Numbered from the stretch's first letter, positions 8,561-17,397 are shown. The stretch: 64,000 nt of DNA from Streptomyces sp. NRRL S-31 (GCF_000718775.1 NZ_JOCB01000076.1:9662-73661); one strand, 5' to 3'. Notes: generated from the sequence alone by a model not told the origin. Numbers and translations are program-made.

Positions 8561-8588
8561 GGAGCCGCCCGCCCGGGCGGGCGGCTCC
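8561..8588 (+). terminator. 28-bp perfect palindrome after the precursor gene
   Basis: GGAGCCGCCCGCCC (8561-8574) is followed immediately by its exact reverse complement (8575-8588). It sits 11 bp after the precursor stop and 25 bp before the lanC start. In lanthipeptide operons such hairpins act as partial terminators that keep precursor mRNA in excess of downstream enzyme mRNA. Confidence 0.7.
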
Positions 8589-8612
8589 GCCGCGCGGGAC
8601 GGGAGGAGGACG

Positions 8613-9848
8613 ATGGCGCACGACACGGCGGCACCGGCCGCCCGGGCGGACGACGTCCTCGGCGTCGCCGTCCGGTACCTGCGGGAGTGGACCGCCGCGC
8701 CCGGCGCGGGAGGACACCCCTGCGATCCCGGTATCCCCGTCCTGGCGTCCCTGGTCGCGGACGAGCGGGCGGCGCCCGCCGCCGTGGCCGCGTGGTCGCG
8801 CACGGCCGGTCGCGGACCGTCCCACCCCGCCCTGTACGACGGGGGCCTGGCCGGTACGTTCGTCGGCCTGCGGCTGGGTGCCCGCTGCCAACCGGGGCTG
8901 CGGCGGGCGGCGGACCGGCTCGGCGCGCACCTCGCCTCGCGCCCGGCCCGGTACCGCACCCGCGAAGTGGCCTTCCCGGACTATGACTTGATCTCCGGCC
9001 CGGCCGGCACACTGCTCGCCCTGTGCACGACCGAACCGGCGGAACCGACGGAACCGACGGAACCGACGGAACCAGCCGAACCGGCCGCCCCGGACCAGCC
9101 GCCGCCTCCGCTCGTCGCGCACCTGGTGCTCCTGTGCGACGAGGCGGACCTCGGGCGGCTGCGCACGGGACAGTACGCGCACCACCCGCAGCTGGGCTGG
9201 GTGCACGGCCTCGTCAACACCGGTATGGGGCACGGCGTCGCCGGACTCGTCACCGCGCTCACCGCGGCACTGCGCCGCGCCGGACCGGACGCGGACCTCA
9301 CCGGCGACCTCGCCGCGGCGCTCGACCGGGCCACCCGCTGGCTGGTCCGCCAGGCGTACGACGACGAGCGGTCCATCCGCACCTGGCCCGGCGCCGGGCC
9401 CGCGGGCCCGCCCTCCCGCACGGCCCACCCCCGCCAGGCGTGGTGCTACGGCACCCCGGGCGTCGCCTGGGCGCTGTGGGACGCCGCCGACGCCCTCGGG
9501 GACACCGCCGCCGCCGACTGGGCCGCCGCCGCGTTCACCACGCTCGCCGGGCACTACGACGAGACCTTCCACCTCTACGGCGACACCCCCGGCGACCGCC
9601 TCGGACTGTGCCACGGCGCGGCGGGCGTACTGGCCGTCGCCGACGCCTTCGACCGCCACGCGCGACTGCCCGCCGCCGGCGCACTCAAGAACCGGCTCGT
9701 CCGCCACCTGACGGCCCGGCTCGCCGCTCCCCCGCCCGCCGACGGACCCGCCGACCTGCTGAACGGACTGCCGGGGACCCTGGCCGCGCTGCTCACCGCC
9801 GCCCACGGAGCGCCCCGCGGCTGGCTGCCCTGCCTGGGGTTGCGCTGA
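8613..9848 (+). CDS. LanC lanthionine cyclase
   Basis: 411 aa. It contains the LanC signatures GMGHGVAG (near 204-211), WCYG (zinc Cys278) and LCHG (zinc Cys333 with His334). These zinc enzymes add Cys thiols to dehydrated Ser/Thr to close thioether rings. Start: ATG after GGAGGAGG. Residues 141-160 are a Pro-Glu-Thr repeat (EPTEPTEPTEPAEP) from a 9-bp tandem repeat, an insertion between domain halves. No transporter, protease, decarboxylase or regulator gene follows, so export and leader removal must be provided elsewhere. Confidence 0.9.
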   Translation: MAHDTAAPAARADDVLGVAVRYLREWTAAPGAGGHPCDPGIPVLASLVADERAAPAAVAAWSRTAGRGPSHPALYDGGLAGTFVGLRLGARCQPGLRRAADRLGAHLASRPARYRTREVAFPDYDLISGPAGTLLALCTTEPAEPTEPTEPTEPAEPAAPDQPPPPLVAHLVLLCDEADLGRLRTGQYAHHPQLGWVHGLVNTGMGHGVAGLVTALTAALRRAGPDADLTGDLAAALDRATRWLVRQAYDDERSIRTWPGAGPAGPPSRTAHPRQAWCYGTPGVAWALWDAADALGDTAAADWAAAAFTTLAGHYDETFHLYGDTPGDRLGLCHGAAGVLAVADAFDRHARLPAAGALKNRLVRHLTARLAAPPPADGPADLLNGLPGTLAALLTAAHGAPRGWLPCLGLR

Positions 9849-10281
9849 CCGCCGGCCGGACGGCGCCGCGCTCCCGTCCTCCCCGTCGACGAATTTCGAC
9901 TTCATGCGTCCTGTGGCCCTACACCACAGCGGTCCTGGCCCGGCCGTACCGCGTACGCGGATGCATCCCGGACGCGGACGAGCCCTCCGTCAGCGTCGCT
10001 TTGTGGACCGGACCGATTCGACGGCAAACGGATCATGAACGGCAGCGCCCTCGTCGAAGGCGAACCGAACAGATGCTTGTGCGAGGGCTCCCACACTCGC
10101 ACACGCGCGGGGTTCTACTTCGACCGGCCGGGCCAGGTGCGACAGGTGGACGGTTGACTCGCGTCGGCCCGGCCGGGAGCTGACGGGCAGCGGTCTCTGC
10201 ATCCCTCGCACGATCGTTGGCCGCGGGTCACCGGCAGCGGCTTGCTTCGCGCGGCGCTGCGCCCGGGCCCCGGGCCGGCCC
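9849..10281. other. Intergenic region, possibly a decayed gene
   Basis: 433 bp between lanC and a convergent lipoprotein gene. A 40-codon plus-strand frame (ATG 10035 to 10157) and an overlapping minus-strand frame at 9902-10102 exist, but neither has a ribosome site or a recognisable family. Base composition is closer to coding than is usual for an intergenic stretch, so a gene remnant is possible. Confidence 0.35.
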
Positions 10282-10917
10282 TCAGTAGCGCTGGGCCTGT
10301 GCCAGGACCGGTGTCAGCCTGGGTTCCGGCGGCCGGTGGCTGAACGCGATGGGCTGTTCCTTCTTGCCGGGCTTGAGGCGTTCCGCGCCGACGTACCGCG
10401 TCTCGACCACCTTGCCGGCGGAGTCCTTGAAGTCGATCCGCACGGCGTAGGAGGCTTCGCGGTCGGTCTTGTTGGTGATGGTGACGAGGACGGCGAGCAC
10501 TCCGCCGGTCTCCGCCCTCGGCAGGCCCGTCATGGCGACCTCGGAGAGGGCGTTGCCCCGCCCTTGGACGTTCTTCAGCTCCTTCTCCGCCGCCCCGCTC
10601 CGGCGCTGCGTCTCGGCCTCCACCGACGCTTCGAACTCGGAGGCGCGGGCCGACGCGGACGACGCCGCGGCGGAGGCGGACGACCGGGCGGAGCTGATCG
10701 CGGCGGAGGCGGAGGACGCCAGGGCCGACGGCGGCGTGCCGGAGAAGGAGGAGGCGTTCGGCGGGCTGGTGGTGCCGGCCGGGGCCGGGGAGGCGCCCTG
10801 GCCGCTGCCGCCGCCACAGGCCACGAGAGTGCCGGTCAGGAGGAGAGCGCCGAGTGCGCTTCCCCCGACGGTCCGGCGGCGGCCCCGTCCGGAGCCTCCG
10901 AGTCGGGTCACGGACAT
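10282..10917 (-). CDS. Secreted lipoprotein with Ser/Ala-rich linker
   Basis: 211 aa from ATG 10917 (AGGGAAGG 5 nt upstream). A basic N-terminus and hydrophobic stretch end in the lipobox LVAC (residues about 30-33), followed by a low-complexity Gly/Ser/Pro segment and a Ser/Ala-rich probable coiled coil (residues 65-110). The C-terminal domain (VLVTITNKTDREASYAVRI, FKDSAGKVVETRYV, LKPGKKE) looks like a beta-sandwich of the FxLYD type. It is expected to be lipid-anchored on the outer face of the membrane. Function unknown. Confidence 0.75.
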   Translation of the reverse strand: MSVTRLGGSGRGRRRTVGGSALGALLLTGTLVACGGGSGQGASPAPAGTTSPPNASSFSGTPPSALASSASAAISSARSSASAAASSASARASEFEASVEAETQRRSGAAEKELKNVQGRGNALSEVAMTGLPRAETGGVLAVLVTITNKTDREASYAVRIDFKDSAGKVVETRYVGAERLKPGKKEQPIAFSHRPPEPRLTPVLAQAQRY

Positions 10918-11039
10918 GTTGCCTTCCCTGGGGTTCGCAGGTCCCGTCCCTCCATGGTCAGTGCCGGATTCGGCACCCGCGAGTCGGGGGCGTCCGCGCA
11001 CGCCTCCGCACGGGCGCACGCGTACGACAAGATGTGGGC

Positions 11040-12164
11040 GTGAGCGGCTCGTCCAGCACCCCCGTGCGCGGCACCCTCACCCCCGTGCGCGGCACCCTCA
11101 CCCCCGGCGGGCGCGACCGGACCGCCCGCGCCGCCGCCGACGCGCTCCTCGCCGTCCGGCCGGACATCGAACGCGACGCCACGTTCGCGCAGACCTTGCG
11201 CTCCCCCACGACGGCGCTCACCGTCTGTGCCGAAGACGCCCTGTACCGGCCGAGCGCTCTACGGCGTGCTCCACCGGGCCGGGACGAGTTTCGGCGAGAG
11301 CGGCCGGGGCGCCACCGCGCTCGGCCACTTCCGGCGGCTCGTCGAGGCCACCACCGCCCGGCTCGGCCCCGACCAGCCGGACACCCTCGCCGCCCCCTGC
11401 CACCACGCCTCGCGGTGGCAGGGGGAGGCGGGGGACACCGCGGGTGCCGCGTCCGCGGTGACCGAGTTGCTCGCCGACTACCACCGGGTGCTGGCCGCGG
11501 ACCACCCCGACATCCTCAGTGCACGGCCCTGCCTCGCCTACTGGCTCGGCGCGCTGGGAGACTCCGTCGGGGCGGCCGCCGCCTTCGCCGGCCTGCGCCA
11601 CGACTGCGCGCGAGCACTGGGCGAGGACCACCCCCACGCCCTCAACACCCGGCACTGCCTCGCCTACTGGCTCGGGGAGGCGGGGGACGCGGCCGGGGCC
11701 GCCGCCGGCTTCGGCGACCTGCGCCGGGACGAACTGCGCGTGCTGGACGAGGACCATCCGGAGACCCCGCACACCCGCTCCTACCCGGCCCGGCTCCAGG
11801 GCCTCGGCGGGGATGCGGCCGGGGCGGCCGACGCCTTCGCCGGCCTGCTCGTCGACTACCTGCGGGTGCTGGGCGCCGACCACGTCCACACCCTCACCAT
11901 CCGGTTCCCCCTGGCATCCTGGACGGAGAGGGCGGGGGACCCCGCCTCGGCCGCGACCGCGTTCGCCGGGCTGCTCGAGGACTGGGTGCGCTTGCTGGGG
12001 CCGACCACCCCGGCGCCCGCACCGTCCTCGCCGGCCTCGCCCTCGCGTGCGGGACGGCGGTCGGTGACGAGCGCACCGCCGGTTGGCGTGCGTCCCCGGC
12101 ACGGCCCGGTCCCCGCCGCCCGCTCCCCCGAGACGTCCGTCCGCACCCGACCGGGGCCGTGTGA
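11040..12164 (+). pseudogene. Frameshifted tetratricopeptide-repeat gene
   Basis: It starts with GTG 11040 (or 11034) and reads MSGSSSTPVRGT..., then AADALLAVRPDIERDATFAQ and CAEDALYRP up to about 11258. There the coding potential jumps to the +1 frame (ALYGVLHRAGTSFGESGRG and several ALGEDHPHALNTRHCLAYWLG-type TPR units of about 40 residues). Near 12000 it returns to the original frame (ADHPGARTVLAGLALACGTA), ending at 12164. Two compensating indels explain this; both lie in GC-rich runs, so sequencing error is possible. Codons 10-23 contain a perfect 21-bp tandem duplication. The family resembles Streptomyces TPR proteins linked to signalling NTPases. Confidence 0.7.
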
Positions 12165-12268
12165 TCCGGCCCGGGGACGGGAACCCGGCGCCGGGCAGCA
12201 GCACACGGCCCGCGACAGCCACGCACCGGTGGCGGCCGGATCCCCGCCGGTCCGCGGGTGAGGTCCCG

Positions 12269-12305
12269 CCATCCGGCGGGGGTGGTCCGGCCACCTGCCG
12301 GATGG
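12269..12305. terminator. Nested stem-loop
   Basis: CCATCCGGC (12269-12277) pairs with GCCGGATGG (12297-12305), and inside it GGTGG pairs with CCACC. It lies about 100 bp beyond the TPR gene. A second perfect 10-bp stem, AGCGGCGGCC / GGCCGCCGCT, is at 12378-12403. The remaining sequence between 12165 and 12558 holds no gene that I can support. Confidence 0.55.
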
Positions 12306-12558
12306 TCGCGGCGGCACCGCTGCTGAAGTGTGGTGACCAATGGGAAACCTCTCCGTTCCAGCCAGCCCGTCCACGACAGCGGCGGCCCTCCACGGCCGCC
12401 GCTGAACACGGACAGCACGCGGGAACGGGGCGCTCCGCCGCCATACCCGGCCCGGCCCAGATGGCCATGGCACGGGGGCGGCGCGGACCGGGTCCCTCCG
12501 GCGGCATCCGCCCGAGGCACCTGTCCCGGCTCCGGAGCGCCACTGAGAAGGAGGTCGG

Positions 12559-13218
12559 ATGGTGACCGTGCGACTGACGATGCTCTGTGCGACCGCCGCG
12601 CCAGGCAGCCAGGACGGGCTCTTCGGGAACGGTTCCCCGGGCGAGCGCGGCCGGCGCGAGCTGGCGGCGGCCAAGGCGGCCCTGCCGCCGTACTCACGGG
12701 CCCTGCGGGCGCCCTCGGCCCACTGCGCGCGGATCGCGGAGGCTCTCGCGGTCGACGCCACGCCCGAGAACGTCCTGCGCGACCTGGACTACGGCGTGTG
12801 GGACGGCCGCCCGCCCGAGGACATCGCGGCCGAGGACCCGCACGGCTTCTCCACCTGGCTGACCGATCCCGACGCCGTACCCCACGGCGGCGAATCCGTC
12901 GGACGGCTGTGCCGGCGTACGGAGTCCTGGCTGAAGGAACTGCCCGCCGACGCGGGGAGCGTGCTCACGATCACCGAGGCCGCCGTCATCCGGGCCGCGC
13001 TGGTGCACGTGTTGTCCGTACCCGTCCGTTCCTTCTGGCACCTCCGGGTGCCCGCCCTGTCCACGGTGACGCTGACGCTGCGCGACGGTCTCTGGAACGC
13101 CCGGCTGGGACAGCCGGTGGCCGAGCGGCGACCGGCACGGGCCGACGACAGCCCGCCCGTCGCGGTCCTCGCCATGCCGGCCACCCGGCAGCCCCTGTGC
13201 CTCGCCGGCCGGCCCTGA
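12559..13218 (+). CDS. Histidine-phosphatase-fold protein lacking RHG
   Basis: 219 aa, start ATG after GAAGGAGG. The overall pattern follows the phosphoglycerate-mutase-like branch: APSAHCARIAEALA, RDLDYGVWDGRPPEDIAAEDP, WLTDPDAVPHGGESVGRLCRR and VLTITEAAVIRAALVHVL. The N-terminal RHG triad that carries the phospho-accepting His is absent (the strand reads VRLTMLCATAAPG). The second catalytic His, usually in a THGG-type motif, is replaced by TEAA. It is therefore probably not a phosphatase and may bind a ligand or partner. Related sequences in Streptomyces share this degeneration. Confidence 0.7.
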   Translation: MVTVRLTMLCATAAPGSQDGLFGNGSPGERGRRELAAAKAALPPYSRALRAPSAHCARIAEALAVDATPENVLRDLDYGVWDGRPPEDIAAEDPHGFSTWLTDPDAVPHGGESVGRLCRRTESWLKELPADAGSVLTITEAAVIRAALVHVLSVPVRSFWHLRVPALSTVTLTLRDGLWNARLGQPVAERRPARADDSPPVAVLAMPATRQPLCLAGRP

Positions 13219-13412
13219 CCTCGGCGCCCCCTCCGCACCGGTTCCACCGCGCCGGCGACCGGACCGGACCCCGCGACCACCGGAGCACCCCTCCCCCGCC
13301 GCCGGTCTCGAACCCGTCGCCCCGAGACCGGCGCCCGCCCCGGAACGGTCCTGCTCACACTCTCCGCCCCGCACCATCCGCCTCGATCCGGCCGCACGGC
13401 CGCGCGCGGTGA

Positions 13413-13440
13413 CCGCGCCGCTGGGCGCCCAGCGGCGCGG
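13413..13440. terminator. 28-bp perfect palindrome
   Basis: CCGCGCCGCTGGGC is followed directly by its reverse complement. It lies between the phosphatase-like gene and the two-component system. A strong hairpin like this usually ends transcription. The rest of 13219-13502 shows no gene. Confidence 0.6.
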
Positions 13441-13502
13441 ACGCGCCCGACGTGGTACGAATCGGACAGTACTCCCGTACTCCCGTAGAGGCTGGAGCGC
13501 AG

Positions 13503-14156
13503 GTGATCCGGGTACTGGTGGTCGACGACGAAGCCCTGATCCGCACGGGCTTCCAGCGCATCCTGGACGCCGCCGACGGGATCGAGGTCGTGGGCGCGGT
13601 CTCCGGCGGTCAGGCCGTCCGCACGGTACGCGAGACCCGGCCCGACGTCGTTCTGCTGGACATCCGCATGCCGGACGTGGACGGCCTGACCGTGCTGAGC
13701 GAGATCCGCCGCCTGCCGGAGCCCCCGGTGGTGGCGATGCTGACCACGTTCGACATGGACGAGTACGTCGAGACGGCACTGCGCTCGGGCGCGGCCGGTT
13801 TCCTCCTCAAGGACACCGATCCGGAGGCGCTGCCCCCCGCGGTGGAGAGCCTGGCCCGGGGCGGCACGGTCCTGTCGCCGAAGGTCACCCGCACACTGGT
13901 GGACGGCTATCTGAGCGCGGGGCCGCAGGAGCGCCCGCCGAAGGCGCTCGAGCGGCTGACCGAGCGTGAGCGTGAGGTGCTCGTCCTGGTCGCCGAGGGC
14001 CTGTCGAACACCGAGATCGCGACCCGGATGCACCTGGGCACCGGCACGGTCAAGGACCACGTCAGCGCGATCCTGACCAAGCTGGAGGTCGGCGGCCGGG
14101 TCCAGGCCGCCCTCCTCGCCCAGCGGGCCGGGCTGCTCACCCGGGACACGGGATGA
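13503..14156 (+). CDS. NarL/LuxR-type response regulator
   Basis: 217 aa from GTG 13503 (IRVLVVDDEALIRTGFQ), preceded by GGAG. The receiver domain has the phospho-Asp in DVVLLDIRMPD (residue 53) and the conserved Lys in GFLLKDT. The C-terminal HTH (LTEREREVLVLVAEGLSNTEIA) is of the LuxR type. It overlaps the kinase gene by ATGA, so it is the kinase's partner. The signal and regulon are not evident. Confidence 0.9.
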   Translation: MIRVLVVDDEALIRTGFQRILDAADGIEVVGAVSGGQAVRTVRETRPDVVLLDIRMPDVDGLTVLSEIRRLPEPPVVAMLTTFDMDEYVETALRSGAAGFLLKDTDPEALPPAVESLARGGTVLSPKVTRTLVDGYLSAGPQERPPKALERLTEREREVLVLVAEGLSNTEIATRMHLGTGTVKDHVSAILTKLEVGGRVQAALLAQRAGLLTRDTG

Positions 14157-15253
14157 CCCGCCGCCCGTCCCCCCTGCTCCTGGACGGCGGTGCGGTGGCA
14201 CTGGCCCTCCTCGACGTGGGGGCGCACTGGGACATCGCCGAACCGCTGCGGATGGCCTGCGGGCTGGGCGCGGCCCTCGCCCTGCTGCTGCGCCGGCGGC
14301 TGCCGCTGCTCACCTTCCTCGTCACCCTCCCCGCCGTCCTGCTCTCCGACGCGGTCTTCGCCTGCCTGGTCGCGCTGTACACGCTCGCCTCGCTCAGCCG
14401 CCCCCGGACCGTGCTGGCGCTGTGCTCGCTGGCGTTCGCGATCAGCGACACCACGTCCCTGCCGACGCCGCGGATCGACCTGACCCGCAGCACGACCCTG
14501 ATCGCGCTCGGGTACAGCGCCGCCACGGCGGCCGCCGCCGTCTTCCTCGGGCAGCTCGTGGAGACCCGCCGGGACCTGTCGCTGCGGCTGGACGAGATCT
14601 CGGAGGCCCGCGACCACCAGCAACTGCTGACCGCCCAGGCCGCGCTCGCCAAGGAACGCGCCCAGCTCGCACGGGAGATGCACGACGTCGTCTCCCACCA
14701 GGTCAGTCTGATCGCCGTTCGGGCCGGCGCGCTCCAGGTCGGCACGCGCGACGCGGAGGCCAAGGAGGCCGCGGCGACGATCCGGCGGCTGAGCGTGCAG
14801 ACTCTGGACGAACTGCGTCACATGGTCGGTGTCCTGCGTGCCTCCGGCGGCCAGCTGACGGAGCTGACCCCGCAGCCCGCCCTCACCGACATCCGGAGGC
14901 TGGCCGAAGGCTGCGGCATCGAGACCGAGTTGAGGACGGACCTGCCCGAAGGGCTGCCGCCCGCCGTCCAGAGGGCGGTCTACCGCACGGTCCAGGAGGC
15001 GCTGACCAACACGCGCAAGCACGCCCCGGGCGCGACCGCGCACATCGATCTGAGCCACACCGACGGCTCGGTGCGCGTCAGGGTCACCAACACGGCACCG
15101 ACCCAGCCGCCCCTGCCCCTGCCCGGCGCGCACCACGGTCTGATCGGCCTGCGCCAACGCGCCGAACTCCTCGGCGGCACGCTGACCGCGGGTCCGACCG
15201 GGGACGGCGGCTACGAGGTCTGCGTGGTGCTTCCGGCGGCGGACCGGAGATGA
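14153..15253 (+). CDS. DesK/NarX-type membrane histidine kinase
   Basis: 366 aa. About four membrane segments lie within residues 10-133, then a coiled linker, the HisKA_3 box with phospho-accepting His177 (REMHDVVSHQ), and an HATPase domain (QEALTNTRKHAPGA near 282-295, HHGLIGLRQRAELLGG at 323-338). The N-terminal sensor is short with no extracellular domain, so the membrane itself may be sensed. Translation is coupled to the response regulator (ATGA overlap). Confidence 0.9.
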   Translation: MTRRPSPLLLDGGAVALALLDVGAHWDIAEPLRMACGLGAALALLLRRRLPLLTFLVTLPAVLLSDAVFACLVALYTLASLSRPRTVLALCSLAFAISDTTSLPTPRIDLTRSTTLIALGYSAATAAAAVFLGQLVETRRDLSLRLDEISEARDHQQLLTAQAALAKERAQLAREMHDVVSHQVSLIAVRAGALQVGTRDAEAKEAAATIRRLSVQTLDELRHMVGVLRASGGQLTELTPQPALTDIRRLAEGCGIETELRTDLPEGLPPAVQRAVYRTVQEALTNTRKHAPGATAHIDLSHTDGSVRVRVTNTAPTQPPLPLPGAHHGLIGLRQRAELLGGTLTAGPTGDGGYEVCVVLPAADRR

Positions 15254-15286
15254 CCGGCCGCCGCGGGGCCGGGGTCGCTGCCCCAG

Positions 15287-15321
15287 GGGCCGAAGGGCCC
15301 GGCGGGCGGGACGAGTGGCCC
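15287..15321. promoter_or_regulatory. Paired OsdR/DevR-like boxes upstream of the sensor-domain gene
   Basis: GGGCCGAAGGGCCC (15287-15300, two mismatches to GGGCCGATCGGCCC) and GGGACGAGTGGCCC (15308-15321) have centres 21 bp apart. They are 62-96 bp upstream of the ATG at 15383. The same tandem arrangement occurs before the response regulator at 25.8 kb. Confidence 0.5.
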
Positions 15322-15382
15322 GTGGTGCCGTATCCGGGCAAGGCACAGGCTGGGAGCAGACGCCTCGAAGGGAGCCGGTGCG

Positions 15383-15841
15383 ATGACCTCCGCCACCACC
15401 ATGAACGCGGCACTCCCCGTCGAACACCGTGAACGGCTGATGCGGGTCGCCCGTGAGGTGTCCTTCGACTCCGGGACCCGCCTGTTCGAGGAAGGCCGGC
15501 GCGCCGACCGCTTCTGGATCATCCGCACGGGCACGGTCGCCCTCGACCTGCACGTGCCCGGCCGGCGTCCCGCCGTCGTCCAGTCGCTCGGGCATGCCGA
15601 ACTGGTCGGCTGGTCCTGGCACTACCCGCCCTACCTCTGGCACCTGGGCGCCGAGGCGATGACCCCGGTGCGGGCCTGGGAGCTGGACGCCGCGGCGGTC
15701 AGGGCCATGTGCGCCGAGGACCCGGTGTTCGGCCGCGCGATCGCGGTCTGGGTCGGCCGGGTGGTCGCCCAGCGGCTGCACGCCTCCCGCATCAGACTGC
15801 TCGACCTCTACGCCCCGTACGGCAGCGGCAGCCTGGCCTGA
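15383..15841 (+). CDS. Cyclic-nucleotide-binding-domain protein without HTH
   Basis: 152 aa. A single CAP_ED/cNMP-binding domain: FDSGTRLFEEGRRADRFWIIRTGTVAL with later LVGWSW and a helical end VVAQRLHASRIRLLDLY. The winged helix of CRP/FNR proteins is absent, so it is a sensor or adaptor rather than a transcription factor. GGGAGC 7 nt upstream supports the ATG. It opens the stress island and lies 65 bp before a CBS-BON gene, probably co-transcribed. The cyclic-nucleotide-binding phosphate cassette is not well conserved; the ligand is uncertain. Confidence 0.8.
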   Translation: MTSATTMNAALPVEHRERLMRVAREVSFDSGTRLFEEGRRADRFWIIRTGTVALDLHVPGRRPAVVQSLGHAELVGWSWHYPPYLWHLGAEAMTPVRAWELDAAAVRAMCAEDPVFGRAIAVWVGRVVAQRLHASRIRLLDLYAPYGSGSLA

Positions 15842-15906
15842 TCGGACGGACGCACGGGGCCGGCACACCGGACCGGCACCCGGGACGGACACGCAAGGAG
15901 GACGGC

Positions 15907-16566
15907 ATGGACGGCACCCCCCACCGGGTGAGCGACGTGATGACCCGCGCGGTCGTCGCGGTGGACCGCAGGACCCTGTTCAAGGACATCGTCGAGCGCA
16001 TGGACCGGTGGAAGGTCAGCGCGCTCCCCGTACTGGAGGGCGACGGCCGGGTGGTCGGGGTGGTGTCCGAGGCCGACCTGCTGCCCAAGGAGGAGTTCCG
16101 GGACGACGATCCGGACCGGCTCACCCAGCTGCGGCGGCTGCCCGACCTGGCGAAGGCGGGGGCCGTGTGCGCGGAGGAGCTGATGAGCACCCCGGCCGTC
16201 ACCGTGCACGCCGACGCCACGCTCGCCGAGGCGGCACGCGCCATGGCGCTGCGCCACGTCAAACGGCTTCCCGTGGTGAACGCCGAGGGCCTGCTCGAAG
16301 GTGTCGTCAGCCGTGGCGACCTGCTCAAGGTGTTCCTGCGCCCGGACAACGACCTCGCGGACGAGATCCGCCGCGTCGTGATCGACCCCCTGTTCCCGGA
16401 CCCCGTCGAGCCCGTGCACATCATGGTCACCGACGGCGTCGCGACGCTGACCGGCCGCGTCCGGGCCGGGGACGCCGACCGCATTCCGCTCGCTCTCCGG
16501 CTCGCGGGGGGCGTCGAAGGCGTGGTGGGCGTGGACTGCCGCGTCACCACGGCCGACGTCGACTAG
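15907..16566 (+). CDS. CBS-pair plus BON-domain protein
   Basis: 219 aa. Two CBS motifs (VSDVMTRAVVAVDRRT... and AEELMSTPAVTVHADATLAEAA) each end in a GVVSxxDLL segment (VVGVVSEADLLPKEE, LEGVVSRGDLLKVFL). A C-terminal BON domain follows (VHIMVTDGVATLTGRV). CBS pairs bind adenosine nucleotides and such proteins are typical of DevR/OsdR-type dormancy regulons. ATG with AAGGAGG. It is a paralogue of the gene at 19141. Confidence 0.88.
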   Translation: MDGTPHRVSDVMTRAVVAVDRRTLFKDIVERMDRWKVSALPVLEGDGRVVGVVSEADLLPKEEFRDDDPDRLTQLRRLPDLAKAGAVCAEELMSTPAVTVHADATLAEAARAMALRHVKRLPVVNAEGLLEGVVSRGDLLKVFLRPDNDLADEIRRVVIDPLFPDPVEPVHIMVTDGVATLTGRVRAGDADRIPLALRLAGGVEGVVGVDCRVTTADVD

Positions 16567-16707
16567 CCGGAGCGGTCGCGGGACCAGCGGGAGGACCAGC
16601 CGCGGGAGGACCAGCCGGGGGTGCCGGCGACGGCGGCCCGGAAGTCCGCCCCGCCGTACCGAGCCGCACCGGGTCGCGACGGGCCGTGCCGGGTCGCACC
16701 GACCGGC

Positions 16708-17397
16708 TCACACGGCGATCCGGCGCCCGGTGATGGTGAACGGGTCGATGCGCACCCACGCGGTCCGGGAGCCCCCCGCCCAGGGCGTGCTGTACGCCCG
16801 TTCGGTGAGCCGGCGGCGTTCCTGCCGGTCGACGACGGCGTGCGCGGGGCCGCGGACCAGCACGCTCCAGCCCTGGCTGAACGCCTCGTCGATGCGGTCG
16901 ACCTCGAAGGCCACCTGGTGGCCGGCCGCCAGGGACGGAAGGGCACCGTGCGCGGTCCGGAAGACGATCGCGCCGTCCAGGACCGTGTAGTTGACGGGCA
17001 GGATCACCGGCCCGGAGGCCGTCGGCACCGCGAGCCGCCCCACCCCGTGCGTCCCCAGCAGAGCGCGGCACTCGTCGGGGCGCAGCCGGGTGAACTCCGG
17101 TGCGCGCCCGGCCCGTCCGATGCCGGGTGGCAGGTCGAGGGTGCCGCCGGTGAGTTCGGCGACGCTGGTCTCCAGCGCGTCGGCCAGCCGCGTCAGCGCG
17201 CCGGTGCCCGGCATGGGATGGGGCTGCTCCTCCAGGTACCTGACGTAGGTGGCCGCCATCCCGGCGCGGGAGGCCGTCTCCTGCCAGGTCAGGCCGAGTT
17301 CCGTCCGCCGGGCCGCGAGCCGGCGGCCCAGATCGCCCGCCGGCGCCCTGGCCACCGTGTCGGCCCTCGTCTGTTCTCTCATGTCCGGCATGGTCAC
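16708..17397 (-). CDS. XRE helix-turn-helix fused to PPOX-fold domain
   Basis: 229 aa. Residues about 22-80 are an XRE HTH (LGRRLAARRTELGLTWQETA, AGMAATYVRYLEE). Residues about 100-225 are a pyridoxamine 5'-phosphate-oxidase-like split barrel (LGTHGVGRLAVPTASGPVILPVNY, VAFEVDRIDEAFSQGWSVLVRG). This points to a flavin- or F420-sensing regulator. GTG 17397 has GAGAGG five bases upstream; ATG 17391 is the alternative. It follows the alcohol dehydrogenase by 19 bp, so the two are one transcript. The gap to the convergent CBS gene contains GGACCAGC-type short repeats. Confidence 0.8.
   Translation of the reverse strand: MTMPDMREQTRADTVARAPAGDLGRRLAARRTELGLTWQETASRAGMAATYVRYLEEQPHPMPGTGALTRLADALETSVAELTGGTLDLPPGIGRAGRAPEFTRLRPDECRALLGTHGVGRLAVPTASGPVILPVNYTVLDGAIVFRTAHGALPSLAAGHQVAFEVDRIDEAFSQGWSVLVRGPAHAVVDRQERRRLTERAYSTPWAGGSRTAWVRIDPFTITGRRIAV

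Noticed and set aside
4692..9848. Thiopeptide cluster
   Set aside because: Split LanB is shared with thiopeptide loci, but there is no YcaO cyclodehydratase, and a LanC with zinc ligands is present; the core is not a thiopeptide-type Cys/Ser run.
9902..10102. 66-aa minus-strand frame (MRVWEPSHKHLFG...)
   Set aside because: Composition is suggestive but there is no ribosome site or recognised family; kept only as a possible remnant.
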